Positions 8,281-17,154 of a stretch of DNA of 33,731 nt are shown in pieces. The stretch's first letter is position 1. Every line of letters starts with the position of its first letter. The stretch covers positions 1-33,731 of the IMG/VR virus record IMGVR_UViG_3300030616_000061; one strand, 5' to 3'. Source of the DNA: a virus. A program made the translations under genes and the position numbers. The notes below the pieces were generated by a model. That model searched no databases. It had not been told where the DNA came from and saw only the letters and a list, made by a program, of their open reading frames with translations.

Positions 8281-8994
8281 TCACATTACTTTGTCTGATA
8301 CCGGCTGTTCAACCTCGCCGGGCGAATCTGCTTGTCGCTCGGCGTTCGGGTCATCTTGGTCGGGGAGGTCGCCTGCGTCTGGTTCGCCGGCGGGCGCTGG
8401 TTCGTCAGTAACAGCCGGTTCGGTTGGTTCGGTCGGTTCATCTTGAGGTTCCTCGGGTTTGATAGTTAAGGCGTCGAGTTTTTCCTTGGCAGCCTCGGCG
8501 GCTTGTTTTAGTTCGCCATAGATCATATCTTCTAGGATCGCTCGATTAGTTGCCGCCTGACAGAGTCCTTCGGACTCGCCATGCAGGTGAGTGACGATTT
8601 GCAGGTCTCTGAGGATTGTTTGAGCGGCTTTCTTTTTTTTGTTTGAGGCCTTCGACGAGACCAGGGTTTCGTGAGCCTTTTTTTCTTGGGCGGTTAATTT
8701 CTCGAGTGCCTCTTTGTAGTACGCCACATCGCGGGAGAGACATTCTTGTTTGGCGATAGATGATTGCACGGTATCGTGCTTGCGATTGGCTTCGAGCTGG
8801 AGGCGGAGAAACTCCTGTTCGGCCTTTTCTTTTTCGGCGACCACCGGATCGACGTGGGCGTCCCAGGGGGCGCAAGTCTCCTGGTAGCAGTCGGCGGGCA
8901 GGTTTTTAAGCTGGGCCTCGGTCATCTCGCGGAGCTCATCTTTATAGACGCAAAGGCTGCCGACGCTATGAGTTTTTAAGATCTTTATCCACAT
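8281..8994 (-). CDS. Acidic coiled-coil protein of the capsid operon
   Basis: The protein has 237 residues with GGAG before the ATG. The first 50 residues form a small folded piece (MWIKILKTHSVG, then LKNLPADCYQETCAPWD) that looks like the short 'edge' domain found near phage capsid genes. Residues 50-180 are strongly helical and rich in Lys, Glu, Ala and Gln (heptads). The last 55 residues are Pro/Glu/Asp rich with repeated EPTEP and EPA units and are surely disordered. It lies between the glycosyltransferase and the connector. No family is recognised; a scaffold or head-surface protein is one possibility. Confidence 0.65.
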   Translation of the reverse strand: MWIKILKTHSVGSLCVYKDELREMTEAQLKNLPADCYQETCAPWDAHVDPVVAEKEKAEQEFLRLQLEANRKHDTVQSSIAKQECLSRDVAYYKEALEKLTAQEKKAHETLVSSKASNKKKKAAQTILRDLQIVTHLHGESEGLCQAATNRAILEDMIYGELKQAAEAAKEKLDALTIKPEEPQDEPTEPTEPAVTDEPAPAGEPDAGDLPDQDDPNAERQADSPGEVEQPVSDKVM

Positions 8995-9006
8995 GTTAAT
9001 ACTCCA

Positions 9007-9642
9007 TTATTGGTTGGTTAAAGGTTGTTTAATCCTGGCTTGCAAGAGGCTGGTCAGGTCGGTAATTTTGTAATGATGACAACGAACTTGCGGATCGACT
9101 TTGAGCCGTGCGCCTATCTCGTTACAACGTTGGAAGAAAAATATATCTTCGGAGATCTGGTTGCCATCGGGGTATTCGATCCAACAGAACCAGGGCCAAC
9201 TGAGGCGATCCAGGACATTTCTTTTTATCAGGAGGCAACCGGCGCCGCCGCCGTCAACGTAGAAGGGAGATTGTTCGGAAAGTAAATCGGGCAATAAAAT
9301 ATATTTACCCTCTTGGTTGCGATTGGAAAGGGCCCAGCGGAGGCCGCTCGGCATGGCGACGGCGTAGCAGCCGGAGGCCAAATCTTCGTCCAAGGCCAAC
9401 AGCCGGTCCAGGACATCCAAGGGAGGTACGATGTCGGAGTCTAAAAAGAAAAGGTGCGTGTAAACTTTATGGCCCAGAAAGATACGGACGGCTGAGTTGC
9501 GGGAATAGTCGGTAGGCCGGCCGATGACAGTAATATAATCGACGTCCGGGCGCTGGGACAGTAGGGACGCAAAATTAGAGGTGCGGCCGTCCACCAGGCC
9601 GTTGGTGGGGATAGCAATTAATATTTTGTTGGCTGTGTTCAT
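9007..9642 (-). CDS. GT-A fold glycosyltransferase in the capsid operon
   Basis: The protein has 211 residues. It has the GT-A hallmarks: an N-terminal ILIAIPTNG strand, a YSRNSAV helix segment, the metal-binding DSD at residues 68-70 in THLFFLDSDIVPP, a GGGAGCLLIKR loop near 131-141, an acidic ISEDIFF (E165, D166) and a Cys/His pair near the end (VRCHHYK). The order matches small phage and bacterial glycosyltransferases of the GT2-like or Anp1-like kind. It would move a sugar from a nucleotide-sugar donor to an acceptor that cannot be named. It follows a transcription terminator and lies between the capsid gene and tail genes, so the acceptor may be a virion protein. No strong Shine-Dalgarno is seen. 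Confidence 0.8.
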   Translation of the reverse strand: MNTANKILIAIPTNGLVDGRTSNFASLLSQRPDVDYITVIGRPTDYSRNSAVRIFLGHKVYTHLFFLDSDIVPPLDVLDRLLALDEDLASGCYAVAMPSGLRWALSNRNQEGKYILLPDLLSEQSPFYVDGGGAGCLLIKRNVLDRLSWPWFCWIEYPDGNQISEDIFFFQRCNEIGARLKVDPQVRCHHYKITDLTSLLQARIKQPLTNQ

Positions 9643-9657
9643 ATTTTTTAACTTAAA

Positions 9658-9689
9658 GCTGCGCCTCCCGCTAATCCGGAAGGCGCAGC
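9658..9689 (-). terminator. Strong hairpin after the capsid/decoration genes
   Basis: A 12-base-pair stem (one G-T pair, minus strand) with an eight-base loop lies between the decoration-like gene and the glycosyltransferase gene, followed on the minus strand by TTTAAGTT, a poor U tract. It may reduce read-through from the highly expressed capsid genes into the downstream genes. On the plus strand no U tract follows. Confidence 0.6.
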
Positions 9690-9707
9690 AGGATTCTTAC
9701 TTGCCGG

Positions 9708-10172
9708 TTAGACTACAATATGCTCGGCCAGGCCGGCCAGGGCGGCGGTGTCGGGGGCCCGGTCGGGCTTGGTGAGTGTGCCCGTGATGGCCAGGTTACA
9801 GCCGGTGGTGCCATCACCGGCGTGGGGGGTCTGGACCCGCATGTAGCGCTTGTGAGCCTGGGTCAGATCGATGTCGATGGCGAAGACCGAATCATCTTCG
9901 GTGGCGCCGATAGCGTCGGCCAGGGCGGCGCCGGTGACGTCGGTGTAGGTGCCGTCGGTGGTATCGCACTCTTCCACCAAAGGCGCAGTGCCTTCGGCGG
10001 TGGAGCCGATGGCGGCATCGACGGTGCCGACCCAGAAGGTTACCCGCAGGTGGTTCCAGCGGACACCGTTCTGAACGGTGTCGATGTAGGTGTTGTCGGC
10101 GAAGTCACCGTTATCCTTGAGTTGGGGCGGCAGAAGAAGCTTGGAATATGATGCTTGTATTTCAGGGACCAT
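9708..10172 (-). CDS. Putative capsid decoration or stabilising protein
   Basis: The protein has 154 residues. The ATG at 10172 has TTGGAG at a good distance; an upstream TTG at 10187 would give five extra residues and overlap that site. The sequence is Thr/Asp/Ala-rich and beta-prone (TFWVGTVDAAIG, VFAIDIDLTQ) and has no membrane segment or catalytic motif. It is the first gene after the major capsid protein, the common place for a head decoration protein, and the terminator that follows suggests high expression with the capsid gene. Family not recognised. Confidence 0.55.
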   Translation of the reverse strand: MVPEIQASYSKLLLPPQLKDNGDFADNTYIDTVQNGVRWNHLRVTFWVGTVDAAIGSTAEGTAPLVEECDTTDGTYTDVTGAALADAIGATEDDSVFAIDIDLTQAHKRYMRVQTPHAGDGTTGCNLAITGTLTKPDRAPDTAALAGLAEHIVV

Positions 10173-10190
10173 TTTTGTTAACTCCAAAAA

Positions 10191-10240
10191 AGTTTTAGGT
10201 TTTAGGTTTTAAGTGTTAAGGGTTAAGGGTTAAGTATTAA
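10191..10240. repeat. Intergenic 'TTTTAGGT / GGGTTAAG' element
   Basis: The 93-base gap between the capsid protein and the decoration gene is filled with TTTTAGG and GGTTAAG units, a telomere-like low-complexity tract that resembles the CTAAAC element at 5141-5200 read from the other strand. Confidence 0.45.
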
Positions 10241-10265
10241 TCACCTACTATTTTTGTGGCAGCTC

Positions 10266-11621
10266 TTAGGCGATGTCAGCCCAGAGGCCGACGATGGGGC
10301 CGGCGTTAGTGGTATCGCCGACACCGTGGTTATTGATCGCGATCCGCTCGGTACCCATGATGGCGATCTGGCGTTCGAGGAACTTGACCTCGCGACTGGT
10401 CTCGACGGTGATCTTGCGACGATCGCCGAGAACGGCGCCGAGCTTCCAATTTCCATACAGCAGAGGGCAGTGGTCGGCGGCCTCTTTGGCCTTGGGCATG
10501 CCGCCGCCAAACTTGACCCTGCGGCCCAGGAAGGTCGGGTTACTCAAATAGTCGGGCCGGAGGACCTCGGCGGCATAGGCGCCGCCGGCAGTGAGGGCGG
10601 CACCGAGCATGACCGTCAGGTAGAAAGCTTTGGAACAAACATGAGCAATACCGTCGGCCTCGATCTCGGCATATTCAGGCAACAGAGCCATTACGTCTAA
10701 GATGTCGTCCAGATCGATAGCAGACCAGGCACCGGCGGTCTCCTGCACGTGGAGGCCAACGACATTGGTGACGGTGGCGTCAACCGCGCGGAGGGCGGCG
10801 CGGGCGCCCATGATATTGAAGTAGGCCTTGGTGCCGGTGCCTACGAAACCACAGTTGTCTTCCTTGTTGCCGAATGCTCTGGCCAGGGAGCGGGCGACCA
10901 GCTCGCCCACGGGGATGGCGGAATCTTCGTCCAGGTTGCGGTTGACCAGGGCGTAAGCGACCCACTCGAGCGGCATCAACCCCAGATTGGTAAAGCCAAT
11001 CTCGCCTTCGGTTGCTGAAACACCGGCACCGGGACAATAGACGGTTACATCGGAGGTCTGGACGGGCACAGACTCATCAAGGGCGCCCATCGGCATCTCC
11101 TGGGCCAGTTGGCGATAGGCCGAGTAGGCTTCGATCATGGTGATAAGGGTCGGGATAAATTCCGAGGGGGCCAGGGCGGCGCCAGCGGTAAGGTCGGAGG
11201 CGGTTAAGGCTTTTTCGATCTTGCCGCCGATAATGGCCCGCCGCTCGATGCCCAGGGCGTCGAAGGCCTTTTGGGCTTCGGTGATCTTCATGATATCAGA
11301 CATCACCCAGAGGCCGAAGGCGTTAGCGGCCGACTTGGTGGGGAAAAGGCCCCGGTAGTTGTTGTCGGAATCCTTGAGCGAGGAAAAATTGGTGCGGCGG
11401 AGGAACTTGACCTGCTCAACCAGGTCCTTGACGGTTTTCTGGGTCTCGGTGAGCTGATTTTGAGACTCCTGGAAGGCCTTGTCTTTTTCGGCTTCCTGGG
11501 CGGCCAGGAACTCCTTGGTGGTATCGAGGACGGCGGACTTGAATTCGTTCTTGGTAGCCAGGCCCTTGATAGTATCGTTGACCATCTTGGTTATATTTTG
11601 TTCGAGTTGTTCTAGTTCCAT
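10266..11621 (-). CDS. Major capsid protein, HK97 fold
   Basis: The protein has 451 residues; GGAGA lies nine bases before the ATG. Residues 1-90 are a charged helical N-terminus with coiled-coil spacing (QNQLTETQKTVKDLVEQVKFL), typical of the delta domain that acts as internal scaffold and is cut by the prohead protease. Residues about 110-450 follow the HK97 pattern: a hydrophobic N-arm, SEFIPTLITMIEAYSAYRQL, an E-loop region, an LDDILDVMALLPEYAE spine-helix region and an A-domain end with GDRRKITVETSREVKFLE. It forms the icosahedral shell. It directly follows the protease gene. Confidence 0.9.
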   Translation of the reverse strand: MELEQLEQNITKMVNDTIKGLATKNEFKSAVLDTTKEFLAAQEAEKDKAFQESQNQLTETQKTVKDLVEQVKFLRRTNFSSLKDSDNNYRGLFPTKSAANAFGLWVMSDIMKITEAQKAFDALGIERRAIIGGKIEKALTASDLTAGAALAPSEFIPTLITMIEAYSAYRQLAQEMPMGALDESVPVQTSDVTVYCPGAGVSATEGEIGFTNLGLMPLEWVAYALVNRNLDEDSAIPVGELVARSLARAFGNKEDNCGFVGTGTKAYFNIMGARAALRAVDATVTNVVGLHVQETAGAWSAIDLDDILDVMALLPEYAEIEADGIAHVCSKAFYLTVMLGAALTAGGAYAAEVLRPDYLSNPTFLGRRVKFGGGMPKAKEAADHCPLLYGNWKLGAVLGDRRKITVETSREVKFLERQIAIMGTERIAINNHGVGDTTNAGPIVGLWADIA

Positions 11622-11624
11622 AGG

Positions 11625-12413
11625 TTAATTCTCCGGAGAGGTTGACAAACTTTGATTTAAGGCATTGCGGACAATGCCGACTATTTTCTCGGCAGTTATG
11701 TTATCGCCACCACTGGAAGGCTCCGGATCCGGATCGACACCGAGCAGTCGATCGGCAAAGCCTTCCGAATCGGGCAGGATAATTGATTTGATTTCGTCGA
11801 GGGAATCTTCGATAGCTTGGAGGCGCTGATCAATATTAACGCTCAGTAAGTCGTCGAAGGATGCAACACCAATAGTATTAGGGAGTTTCTGTTGGTAAAT
11901 ATCCTTCATCTTGGCCAGGGCATCAGCGTTGGCTGGGACCGGACACAGGGATATTTCGTACAGTTCGATCTTGGTGATGACATAGTAACGCATTCCGTCT
12001 TTAACTTCCTCGTGGCCATCCAAAACATGGAAGCCGATTGATACGGCCTGCATAAATTTTTGGGAATAGAGCTTCCAATATTGTAGGCCCTTATCGGTAT
12101 CAACGGCGAAGCGCAGGCGCATCTCGGAGCGGTGCTTGAATTGCTTATAAGTTTCTACCATCCAGGCGCCTGCTACCGGAGGTGATCCGTCACTGGAGCG
12201 GTGCAGGTGGCTGACCAAACAGACGGGATTTTTGCCAAAGGCAGGGATAGCCGCCGCGACGGCGGATTGCTCGACTATCTCATGATCGCGGTCCAAGGAG
12301 TCGGTAGATATAACGAAGTTAATAGTGTGGTTCTCTTCGTCAATGACGGGAGCCGCTTTTTGGTCAATGGAGTCGGCAGCTATGTGAGCAAATTTAATTC
12401 GGAGTTCTTCCAT
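11625..12413 (-). CDS. HK97-family prohead protease (S78/U35)
   Basis: The protein has 262 residues with AAGGA before the ATG. It has the prohead protease signatures: DRDHEIVEQSAV, a VCLVSHLHRSSDG segment with candidate catalytic His69/His71, a QAVSIGF motif with candidate nucleophile Ser125, and IELYEISLCPVPANADA near residues 149-165 with the conserved Glu. The last 100 residues are acidic and helical. It would cleave the delta domain of the capsid protein during head maturation. Its gene lies between the portal-MuF and the capsid genes, as in HK97-like heads. Confidence 0.92.
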   Translation of the reverse strand: MEELRIKFAHIAADSIDQKAAPVIDEENHTINFVISTDSLDRDHEIVEQSAVAAAIPAFGKNPVCLVSHLHRSSDGSPPVAGAWMVETYKQFKHRSEMRLRFAVDTDKGLQYWKLYSQKFMQAVSIGFHVLDGHEEVKDGMRYYVITKIELYEISLCPVPANADALAKMKDIYQQKLPNTIGVASFDDLLSVNIDQRLQAIEDSLDEIKSIILPDSEGFADRLLGVDPDPEPSSGGDNITAEKIVGIVRNALNQSLSTSPEN

Positions 12414-12417
12414 GATA

Positions 12418-14820
12418 TTAGTCCTTTTGTGCGAAAGAGTGCGAGAGATTCCTTAGATCGTCGGTAGCCAGGCGGCGATCTTTTGATAAACTTTGGTCGC
12501 GAAGCATCTCGGAGTAAGAATAAAAATTAAAGGTCAGGATTGATTTGCTCTGAGCCAGGGCGGCCGCTATCTCCAGGCAGCGGCAGTTGATGATATTGCC
12601 GGCGGAGCCGGCCGGATCGCCGGGATGGGCCAGCGATTCACCGGCAACGATAAAGGGCTGGTCGAGCGGGATAGGGGCGGCATAGTTGAGGCCGGCCTGC
12701 TTGTGGGCAGCACGGACGTGTTCATCGCCGGCGGTGATCCAGCTTTTACCTTTGAGGCCGACAGAACGAAAGCCTTCGTGGCGGCCGGATGATACGGCAG
12801 AGGCGGTCTGGGTGCGGGCGATCGTCTGGGCCCGGGCGAGGTTACTTCCCAGATCTTTTTGGATTATCCTGGTTAAATCATTTAGCGTATCGCCGCGCTG
12901 GAGGGCCTGCTTTAAGTGGCGCTGGACGGTTGCCTGGGTGGTTTTATTGACACCGGTGATTTTATGGGTGGAGATGGTCAATTTGGATTTTAGTTTGGGT
13001 GACAATTTAACCTGCTCGGTCAGTTCGGTTAACTTGTCACCTTTAAGTTGCAAGGATTCGGTTATTGACTGGCGGATACCCAGCTCGGATGATTTTCCAA
13101 AGAAGACCTTATTGATTACTTTGAGTTTTGTATCTTCCTGGCGAAGATCGAAGACGACGCGAGCAACGAGATCGTCGGTAATATCTTTAGCCACAGATTT
13201 ATCCGGCGGAGAAAGATCGCGATAAGCTGCTTTGAGCTTATCTGTCAAAATCCGCTGCTGTCGAAGGAAGAACTTGCGGAGGGCGGAGTTAAATTCTTTT
13301 TCGAGAGGGTGCCAGGAGGCGGTCCATTTCTGCCAGGTTTGGTTAGCTTTAAGGCTCAAGTCTTGAGACTCAAGGTCTTTAGTTTTTGTGGTGTCTATGG
13401 TCTTGCTATCATCATCCTCGTTATCCGGTTCCGGTTCGGTATAGGCCGGGCCGGTCAGGCCCTCCAGGCCGGCCTCGAGGGTGAAACGGGCGGGGATCTG
13501 GCCCATGCCGACCCACCAGTCGTTGCCCCAGGGGATTTCGCTGGTGTCATAGGGCAGGTCGTGGGCGTCGATGATCTGGTTCAAGGGGACGCCGGATTCA
13601 GTGAGCTTGACTACCTTCTCAGCAGTTTCACGCTGATACTCCTGAATGACCGGATGCTGCGAATCGTCAAACCAGGCGAAAAGCTGTTGACGGCCACCAA
13701 TAGCCTTATGGCGGGCGTGAGTAAAACTTTTGATACGCTTGAGAGGGAGGCGGCCGATGTATAAATTGGTTTCTTTGAGCGTTAATCCTCTAGGTTTAAC
13801 GCTGGAAAACTTGGCCAGCAGAGCATTGGTGATGACGGAGGCCAACATGCGGCTCAGGGGGATGATGGTATTAAAAATAAAGTCGCGCTGGGCGGGGCCG
13901 TGGGCGTACTGGGATTCAGTGGCCAGGCCAACCAGCTCCGGCGAGACGCCAAAGGTTGAGCATACGCGACGGGACGACATGTTGGTCAGTTCAGCGATCT
14001 GCATCTCAACCATATTCATAGCGACGGTCTTGGCGTCCATGCCGCCGGTCAGCAGCGCCGTGCGTTTGGCGTGGGGAGAGCCTTTATGGCGGGCCTCGAA
14101 GGTGCTCAAGAGGTGGCGACGCTCTTCAGGATCGATGCGGGTACCGGCCGGGGTGGTCAAAAAGACGCCGGGGGCGGCGCCGTTTTCCAGGGCGGAAGAG
14201 TTAAAGAGAGTTGCTGCGTAGGTGTAGTTGATATTAAGCTTAGCGGCGGTGGCGGGGCCGAGGCCGTGGAAGCGGTCGTAAGGATTGAAGTTTTTCCACT
14301 GATAGACTTCATCGAGGGAAAACTCGGCCTTCTGGCCGGCGGAGCCGCGAAACTCCCAGCCGACATGCTCGCCGTTGGGTTGGCGGTTGTGGGTGATTGG
14401 GTGCATCTGCACCCCGTTGACAATGTACATTTCAGTCGGCGGGCGGCCGGGCGATTTGTTGGGAAAAACTAAAAACACATCACGAGAGAGAGCATAATGG
14501 CCGACGGCCTGATAGATGAATTGTTCGTAACTGAGGGAGGTATTGTTGAAAAGAAAGTCCCAGGCCGGGCCAGACTCAACGATATCCTCGTTAGGCGTGG
14601 AAAATACCAGGGGCAGGCTGGCAATCGAATCGATCAGCTTGGAGACACAGTTAAAGACTATATCCACCTGCTCGTAAGGACGGCCGGGGCGGGAGTTTTC
14701 GCTGTCCGATTCTTCGGCGCTGCGCCAGATGTTTATAGCGGCGTCGAGCGAAAGGGATTTAGCGCGGACCGCGACAGGCTCTTGAATGGTGGGTGAGATA
14801 ATATATTCGATATTTTCCAT
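12418..14820 (-). CDS. Portal protein fused to MuF head-morphogenesis domain
   Basis: The protein has 800 residues; the ATG at 14820 has GAGG upstream (an earlier ATG at 14841 overlaps the TerL stop and lacks a site). Residues 40-430 match the HK97-type portal pattern: VFNCVSKLIDSIASLPLV, a KNFNPYDRFHGLGPATAA segment, ENGAAPGVFL and SRRVCSTFGVSPELVG. After an acidic linker (residues about 470-500), residues 500-750 are helical and end in the Mu F-like domain: HVRAAHKQAG with nearby Trp-Ile-Thr and the INCRC Cys pair. Portal and MuF are usually separate genes in Mu-like phages (gp29 and gp30). The fusion is unusual but not unique. It forms the DNA entry vertex. Confidence 0.9.
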   Translation of the reverse strand: MENIEYIISPTIQEPVAVRAKSLSLDAAINIWRSAEESDSENSRPGRPYEQVDIVFNCVSKLIDSIASLPLVFSTPNEDIVESGPAWDFLFNNTSLSYEQFIYQAVGHYALSRDVFLVFPNKSPGRPPTEMYIVNGVQMHPITHNRQPNGEHVGWEFRGSAGQKAEFSLDEVYQWKNFNPYDRFHGLGPATAAKLNINYTYAATLFNSSALENGAAPGVFLTTPAGTRIDPEERRHLLSTFEARHKGSPHAKRTALLTGGMDAKTVAMNMVEMQIAELTNMSSRRVCSTFGVSPELVGLATESQYAHGPAQRDFIFNTIIPLSRMLASVITNALLAKFSSVKPRGLTLKETNLYIGRLPLKRIKSFTHARHKAIGGRQQLFAWFDDSQHPVIQEYQRETAEKVVKLTESGVPLNQIIDAHDLPYDTSEIPWGNDWWVGMGQIPARFTLEAGLEGLTGPAYTEPEPDNEDDDSKTIDTTKTKDLESQDLSLKANQTWQKWTASWHPLEKEFNSALRKFFLRQQRILTDKLKAAYRDLSPPDKSVAKDITDDLVARVVFDLRQEDTKLKVINKVFFGKSSELGIRQSITESLQLKGDKLTELTEQVKLSPKLKSKLTISTHKITGVNKTTQATVQRHLKQALQRGDTLNDLTRIIQKDLGSNLARAQTIARTQTASAVSSGRHEGFRSVGLKGKSWITAGDEHVRAAHKQAGLNYAAPIPLDQPFIVAGESLAHPGDPAGSAGNIINCRCLEIAAALAQSKSILTFNFYSYSEMLRDQSLSKDRRLATDDLRNLSHSFAQKD

Positions 14821-14825
14821 GATCC

Positions 14826-16190
14826 TCACAAAAGAATACATTCGGGTTTATCGGCCGGTTGATGGGCGGCCTCTAGCATAAGGGCAAAGGCCCACCAGTC
14901 ATCAACATGACCTTCGTCGGTGCGGTCGGCATCGAGGCGAACGTTACCGGCGGCGGTTACAGTTTTGCGGACTCTATGAAACGATTCGCGAATGCGCCGA
15001 TCGGCGGGCAGGCGGACTCTTCTATCTTCCATAAAACCTACGCCACGGCCGGCCATAACTTCCTTTAAGGGTGCGGTAAACTTTACTTTCTCGACGCGAT
15101 GCTCGCCAAATTCACGCTGCAGCTCTTCGGCCAACATGTCACCGATACCGGTGGCGTCAACACAAAGGCGGAGGACTTTGGGATTTTGCAGCTTATCGGC
15201 CAGGAATTGTTTTTGGACGTGATACTTTTGCTTCAAAAGATAATCAACACTACGAGTAGTTAAGATATCGCCTACTCTTTCAGAATGCCAACAGACGGAA
15301 GGGTCGTGTTCGCGGCCGACATCGAAGCCTAGGAACTGTTCGCCGTCACCGAACTGCTGCAAGATATTGTCAGCCTCGCAAGACTGATAGAGATCGTAAG
15401 GAATTAAAACTGAAGCGGCGGACGAGGGAATACACATGTATTCCTGATTGAAGGCGTCTTCGTTGCGGCAGCGGGCCCGGCATTCCAGATAGAAGGCCTT
15501 GCGGACCGCGAAGGTTACATTTTTTAACTTGCTTACCTTCTCGGCCAGGCCCTGCTGGATGGCGGTGGTTAAAGGGGTAGAGTGATAGCTCCAGGGCAGA
15601 GTGTGAAGCTCTTCGGCGGTGGCATGGCCGGATTGGATTTTCTGGGCCATTTTGACCAGCCGGTCAAATTCAGAACCTTCACCGTTGCGGGTGGTCATGA
15701 TGGAAATATCGAATCCCCAGGTGGTGATCGGAGTAGCGGCGTCCAGCATGGCGCCGGGCTGGTCGTGCCAATCGAACTCGTCCAGGTCGGCATCGCCGCC
15801 CTTGGAACGGAAGCGGCGGGGGTTGCTGGTCATGCAGTTGATGCGGGAGCCGTTGGGGAATTCCAAGACGTAATTGTTATAACGATAACCTTCAGAATCT
15901 TCGAGCTCTTCAAATATCTCTTTTACCACGGCATCGATGATCTCGCACCAGGAGCGACAGGTCTGGGCGTATTCGTAAGCGGCCGAGTCGTCGGCGGAAG
16001 AGAACCAGTAGTCACGCTTTTCGTCGATCATGTTGCGACGACGACAGGCACGGTAGCTTTCGGCGTAGGTGGCACCGATGCGGCGGGATTTGTCCCAGAG
16101 CTTAAAGCGGGAGTCGTCAGAGATCCAGGCGTTCTGGTAAGGCAAAAAATAACCGTCCGGCAAGAGCTCACCTTCGGTATGGTTGCCCAT
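14826..16190 (-). CDS. Terminase large subunit, Mu gp28-like
   Basis: The protein has 454 residues. The ATPase part has a DKSRRIGATYAE P-loop-like motif (residues 33-44, the usual Mu gp28 deviation KSRxIGxS/T) and a Walker B at DLDEFDWHD (Asp137, Glu138). The nuclease part shows FLGFDVGREHDPS (Asp290), CVDATGIGD (Asp345) and HVDDWWAFA (Asp430/431), the RNase H-like acidic triad. It follows the small subunit by 38 bases and precedes the portal by five. No strong Shine-Dalgarno precedes the ATG; the family's N-terminus (LPYQxxW) agrees with it. Confidence 0.93.
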   Translation of the reverse strand: MGNHTEGELLPDGYFLPYQNAWISDDSRFKLWDKSRRIGATYAESYRACRRRNMIDEKRDYWFSSADDSAAYEYAQTCRSWCEIIDAVVKEIFEELEDSEGYRYNNYVLEFPNGSRINCMTSNPRRFRSKGGDADLDEFDWHDQPGAMLDAATPITTWGFDISIMTTRNGEGSEFDRLVKMAQKIQSGHATAEELHTLPWSYHSTPLTTAIQQGLAEKVSKLKNVTFAVRKAFYLECRARCRNEDAFNQEYMCIPSSAASVLIPYDLYQSCEADNILQQFGDGEQFLGFDVGREHDPSVCWHSERVGDILTTRSVDYLLKQKYHVQKQFLADKLQNPKVLRLCVDATGIGDMLAEELQREFGEHRVEKVKFTAPLKEVMAGRGVGFMEDRRVRLPADRRIRESFHRVRKTVTAAGNVRLDADRTDEGHVDDWWAFALMLEAAHQPADKPECILL

Positions 16191-16228
16191 AAGCAGTTGA
16201 TAGAGAGGGTCAAGTTGGTCGTTTTCTT

Positions 16229-16819
16229 TTACGATTTAGTTATTCCCAGGTGTTCGTCAATTATTTCCTGAATAAGCTTGCGGTCCACGCCGGCCTTTTG
16301 CAGTTTGGCCTGAGTGTTGACAGCGGCGGCTTGGCTTTTCTTTTCGATCTGGTCGCGGACATACTTGTCCGCATTGATAGCAATAGCGGTGCAGTCTTTC
16401 ATGGCCCGGGCCACGTTTTTGAGTTCGTTGGCGTCCATCGATTCGGTGGAGGTGATAAACTCGATCGCCACGGCGGTTATCATCTCGGCCACGGCCTTCT
16501 GGGTGGCCGAGGCCTTCTCGGCGTTGAGATCAGACATAATCTCGCGGGTGATCAGCCCGGCCTGCTTCATGCGGGCCAGGGTGCGGATCCGCAAGGCCCA
16601 GCGGCCGACAGAAGAAAGACTGACGTTGAAAAGACTAGCTTTGCAGTAGGCAACCAAATCTTCATAACGAGGCTTGCCGTTTAAGTCGGCATCGGTGCCG
16701 ATAGGAAAATCGTCAGGCCACTCATTGTCAACAATCATGCGAGTTAGTATCTCGCGGAAAGCTGCGGGCAGCTTGTCGATAGAGCTATGGGTGCGACGTT
16801 TGGACATATTATTTACCAC
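16229..16819 (-). CDS. Terminase small subunit, Mu gp27-like (DUF3486)
   Basis: The protein has 196 residues. It matches Mu gp27-like proteins: a SSIDKLPAAFREIL N-terminus, a region with DLVAYCKASLFNVSLSSVGRWALRI that resembles an HTH recognition helix, and long C-terminal helices. The GTG at 16819 has AAGG five bases before it; an in-frame ATG at 16807 (MSKRRTH) is the alternative start. It binds phage DNA and recruits the large subunit for packaging. It lies between a small Mu-type protein and TerL, in the order seen in Mu. Confidence 0.88.
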   Translation of the reverse strand: MVNNMSKRRTHSSIDKLPAAFREILTRMIVDNEWPDDFPIGTDADLNGKPRYEDLVAYCKASLFNVSLSSVGRWALRIRTLARMKQAGLITREIMSDLNAEKASATQKAVAEMITAVAIEFITSTESMDANELKNVARAMKDCTAIAINADKYVRDQIEKKSQAAAVNTQAKLQKAGVDRKLIQEIIDEHLGITKS

Positions 16820-16848
16820 ATTCGCCTTCGCATAAAGCTAGGGCGAGG

Positions 16849-17154
16849 TTATATCTCCAGGGCGGGGTCGGTTTGGGTGCCTTCGGCAACTTCCTTGCCC
16901 CTGTCGGTCAGGCGGCAGACTTTTTTGAGAAAATCAGCAGAGCCGCCCAACAGTTCGTCAACGAATTCGAGGTATCCCTTCTGGCGAAAATACATAATGT
17001 CCTTCTCGTAGAGGGCCCGGCTGTATAGTGGATCATCGCAAACGGTGCGGTAGAGGGTGTCGAGCCGGACTGGGGAAGGGTAAAACAGGTTCAGGTTGGT
17101 AAGTAATCGGCCCCGCTGCTGTTTGATCTTGATGATGTCAATTGGTTCGGTCAT
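16849..17154 (-). CDS. Small wHTH-like protein of the Mu packaging module (VpaChn25-type)
   Basis: The protein has 101 residues; GGAGG lies five bases before the chosen ATG (MTEPIDI). Residues 50-80 (YEKDIMYFRQKGYLEFV) and the end (KKVCRLTDRGKEVAEG followed by DPALEI) look like a winged helix with the RLTxRGxxxxEG..DP ending seen in the VpaChn25_0724-type protein upstream of gp27 in many Mu-like phages. Its start overlaps the 3' end of the membrane coiled-coil gene, pointing to coupled translation. The function in packaging is not known. Confidence 0.7.
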   Translation of the reverse strand: MTEPIDIIKIKQQRGRLLTNLNLFYPSPVRLDTLYRTVCDDPLYSRALYEKDIMYFRQKGYLEFVDELLGGSADFLKKVCRLTDRGKEVAEGTQTDPALEI

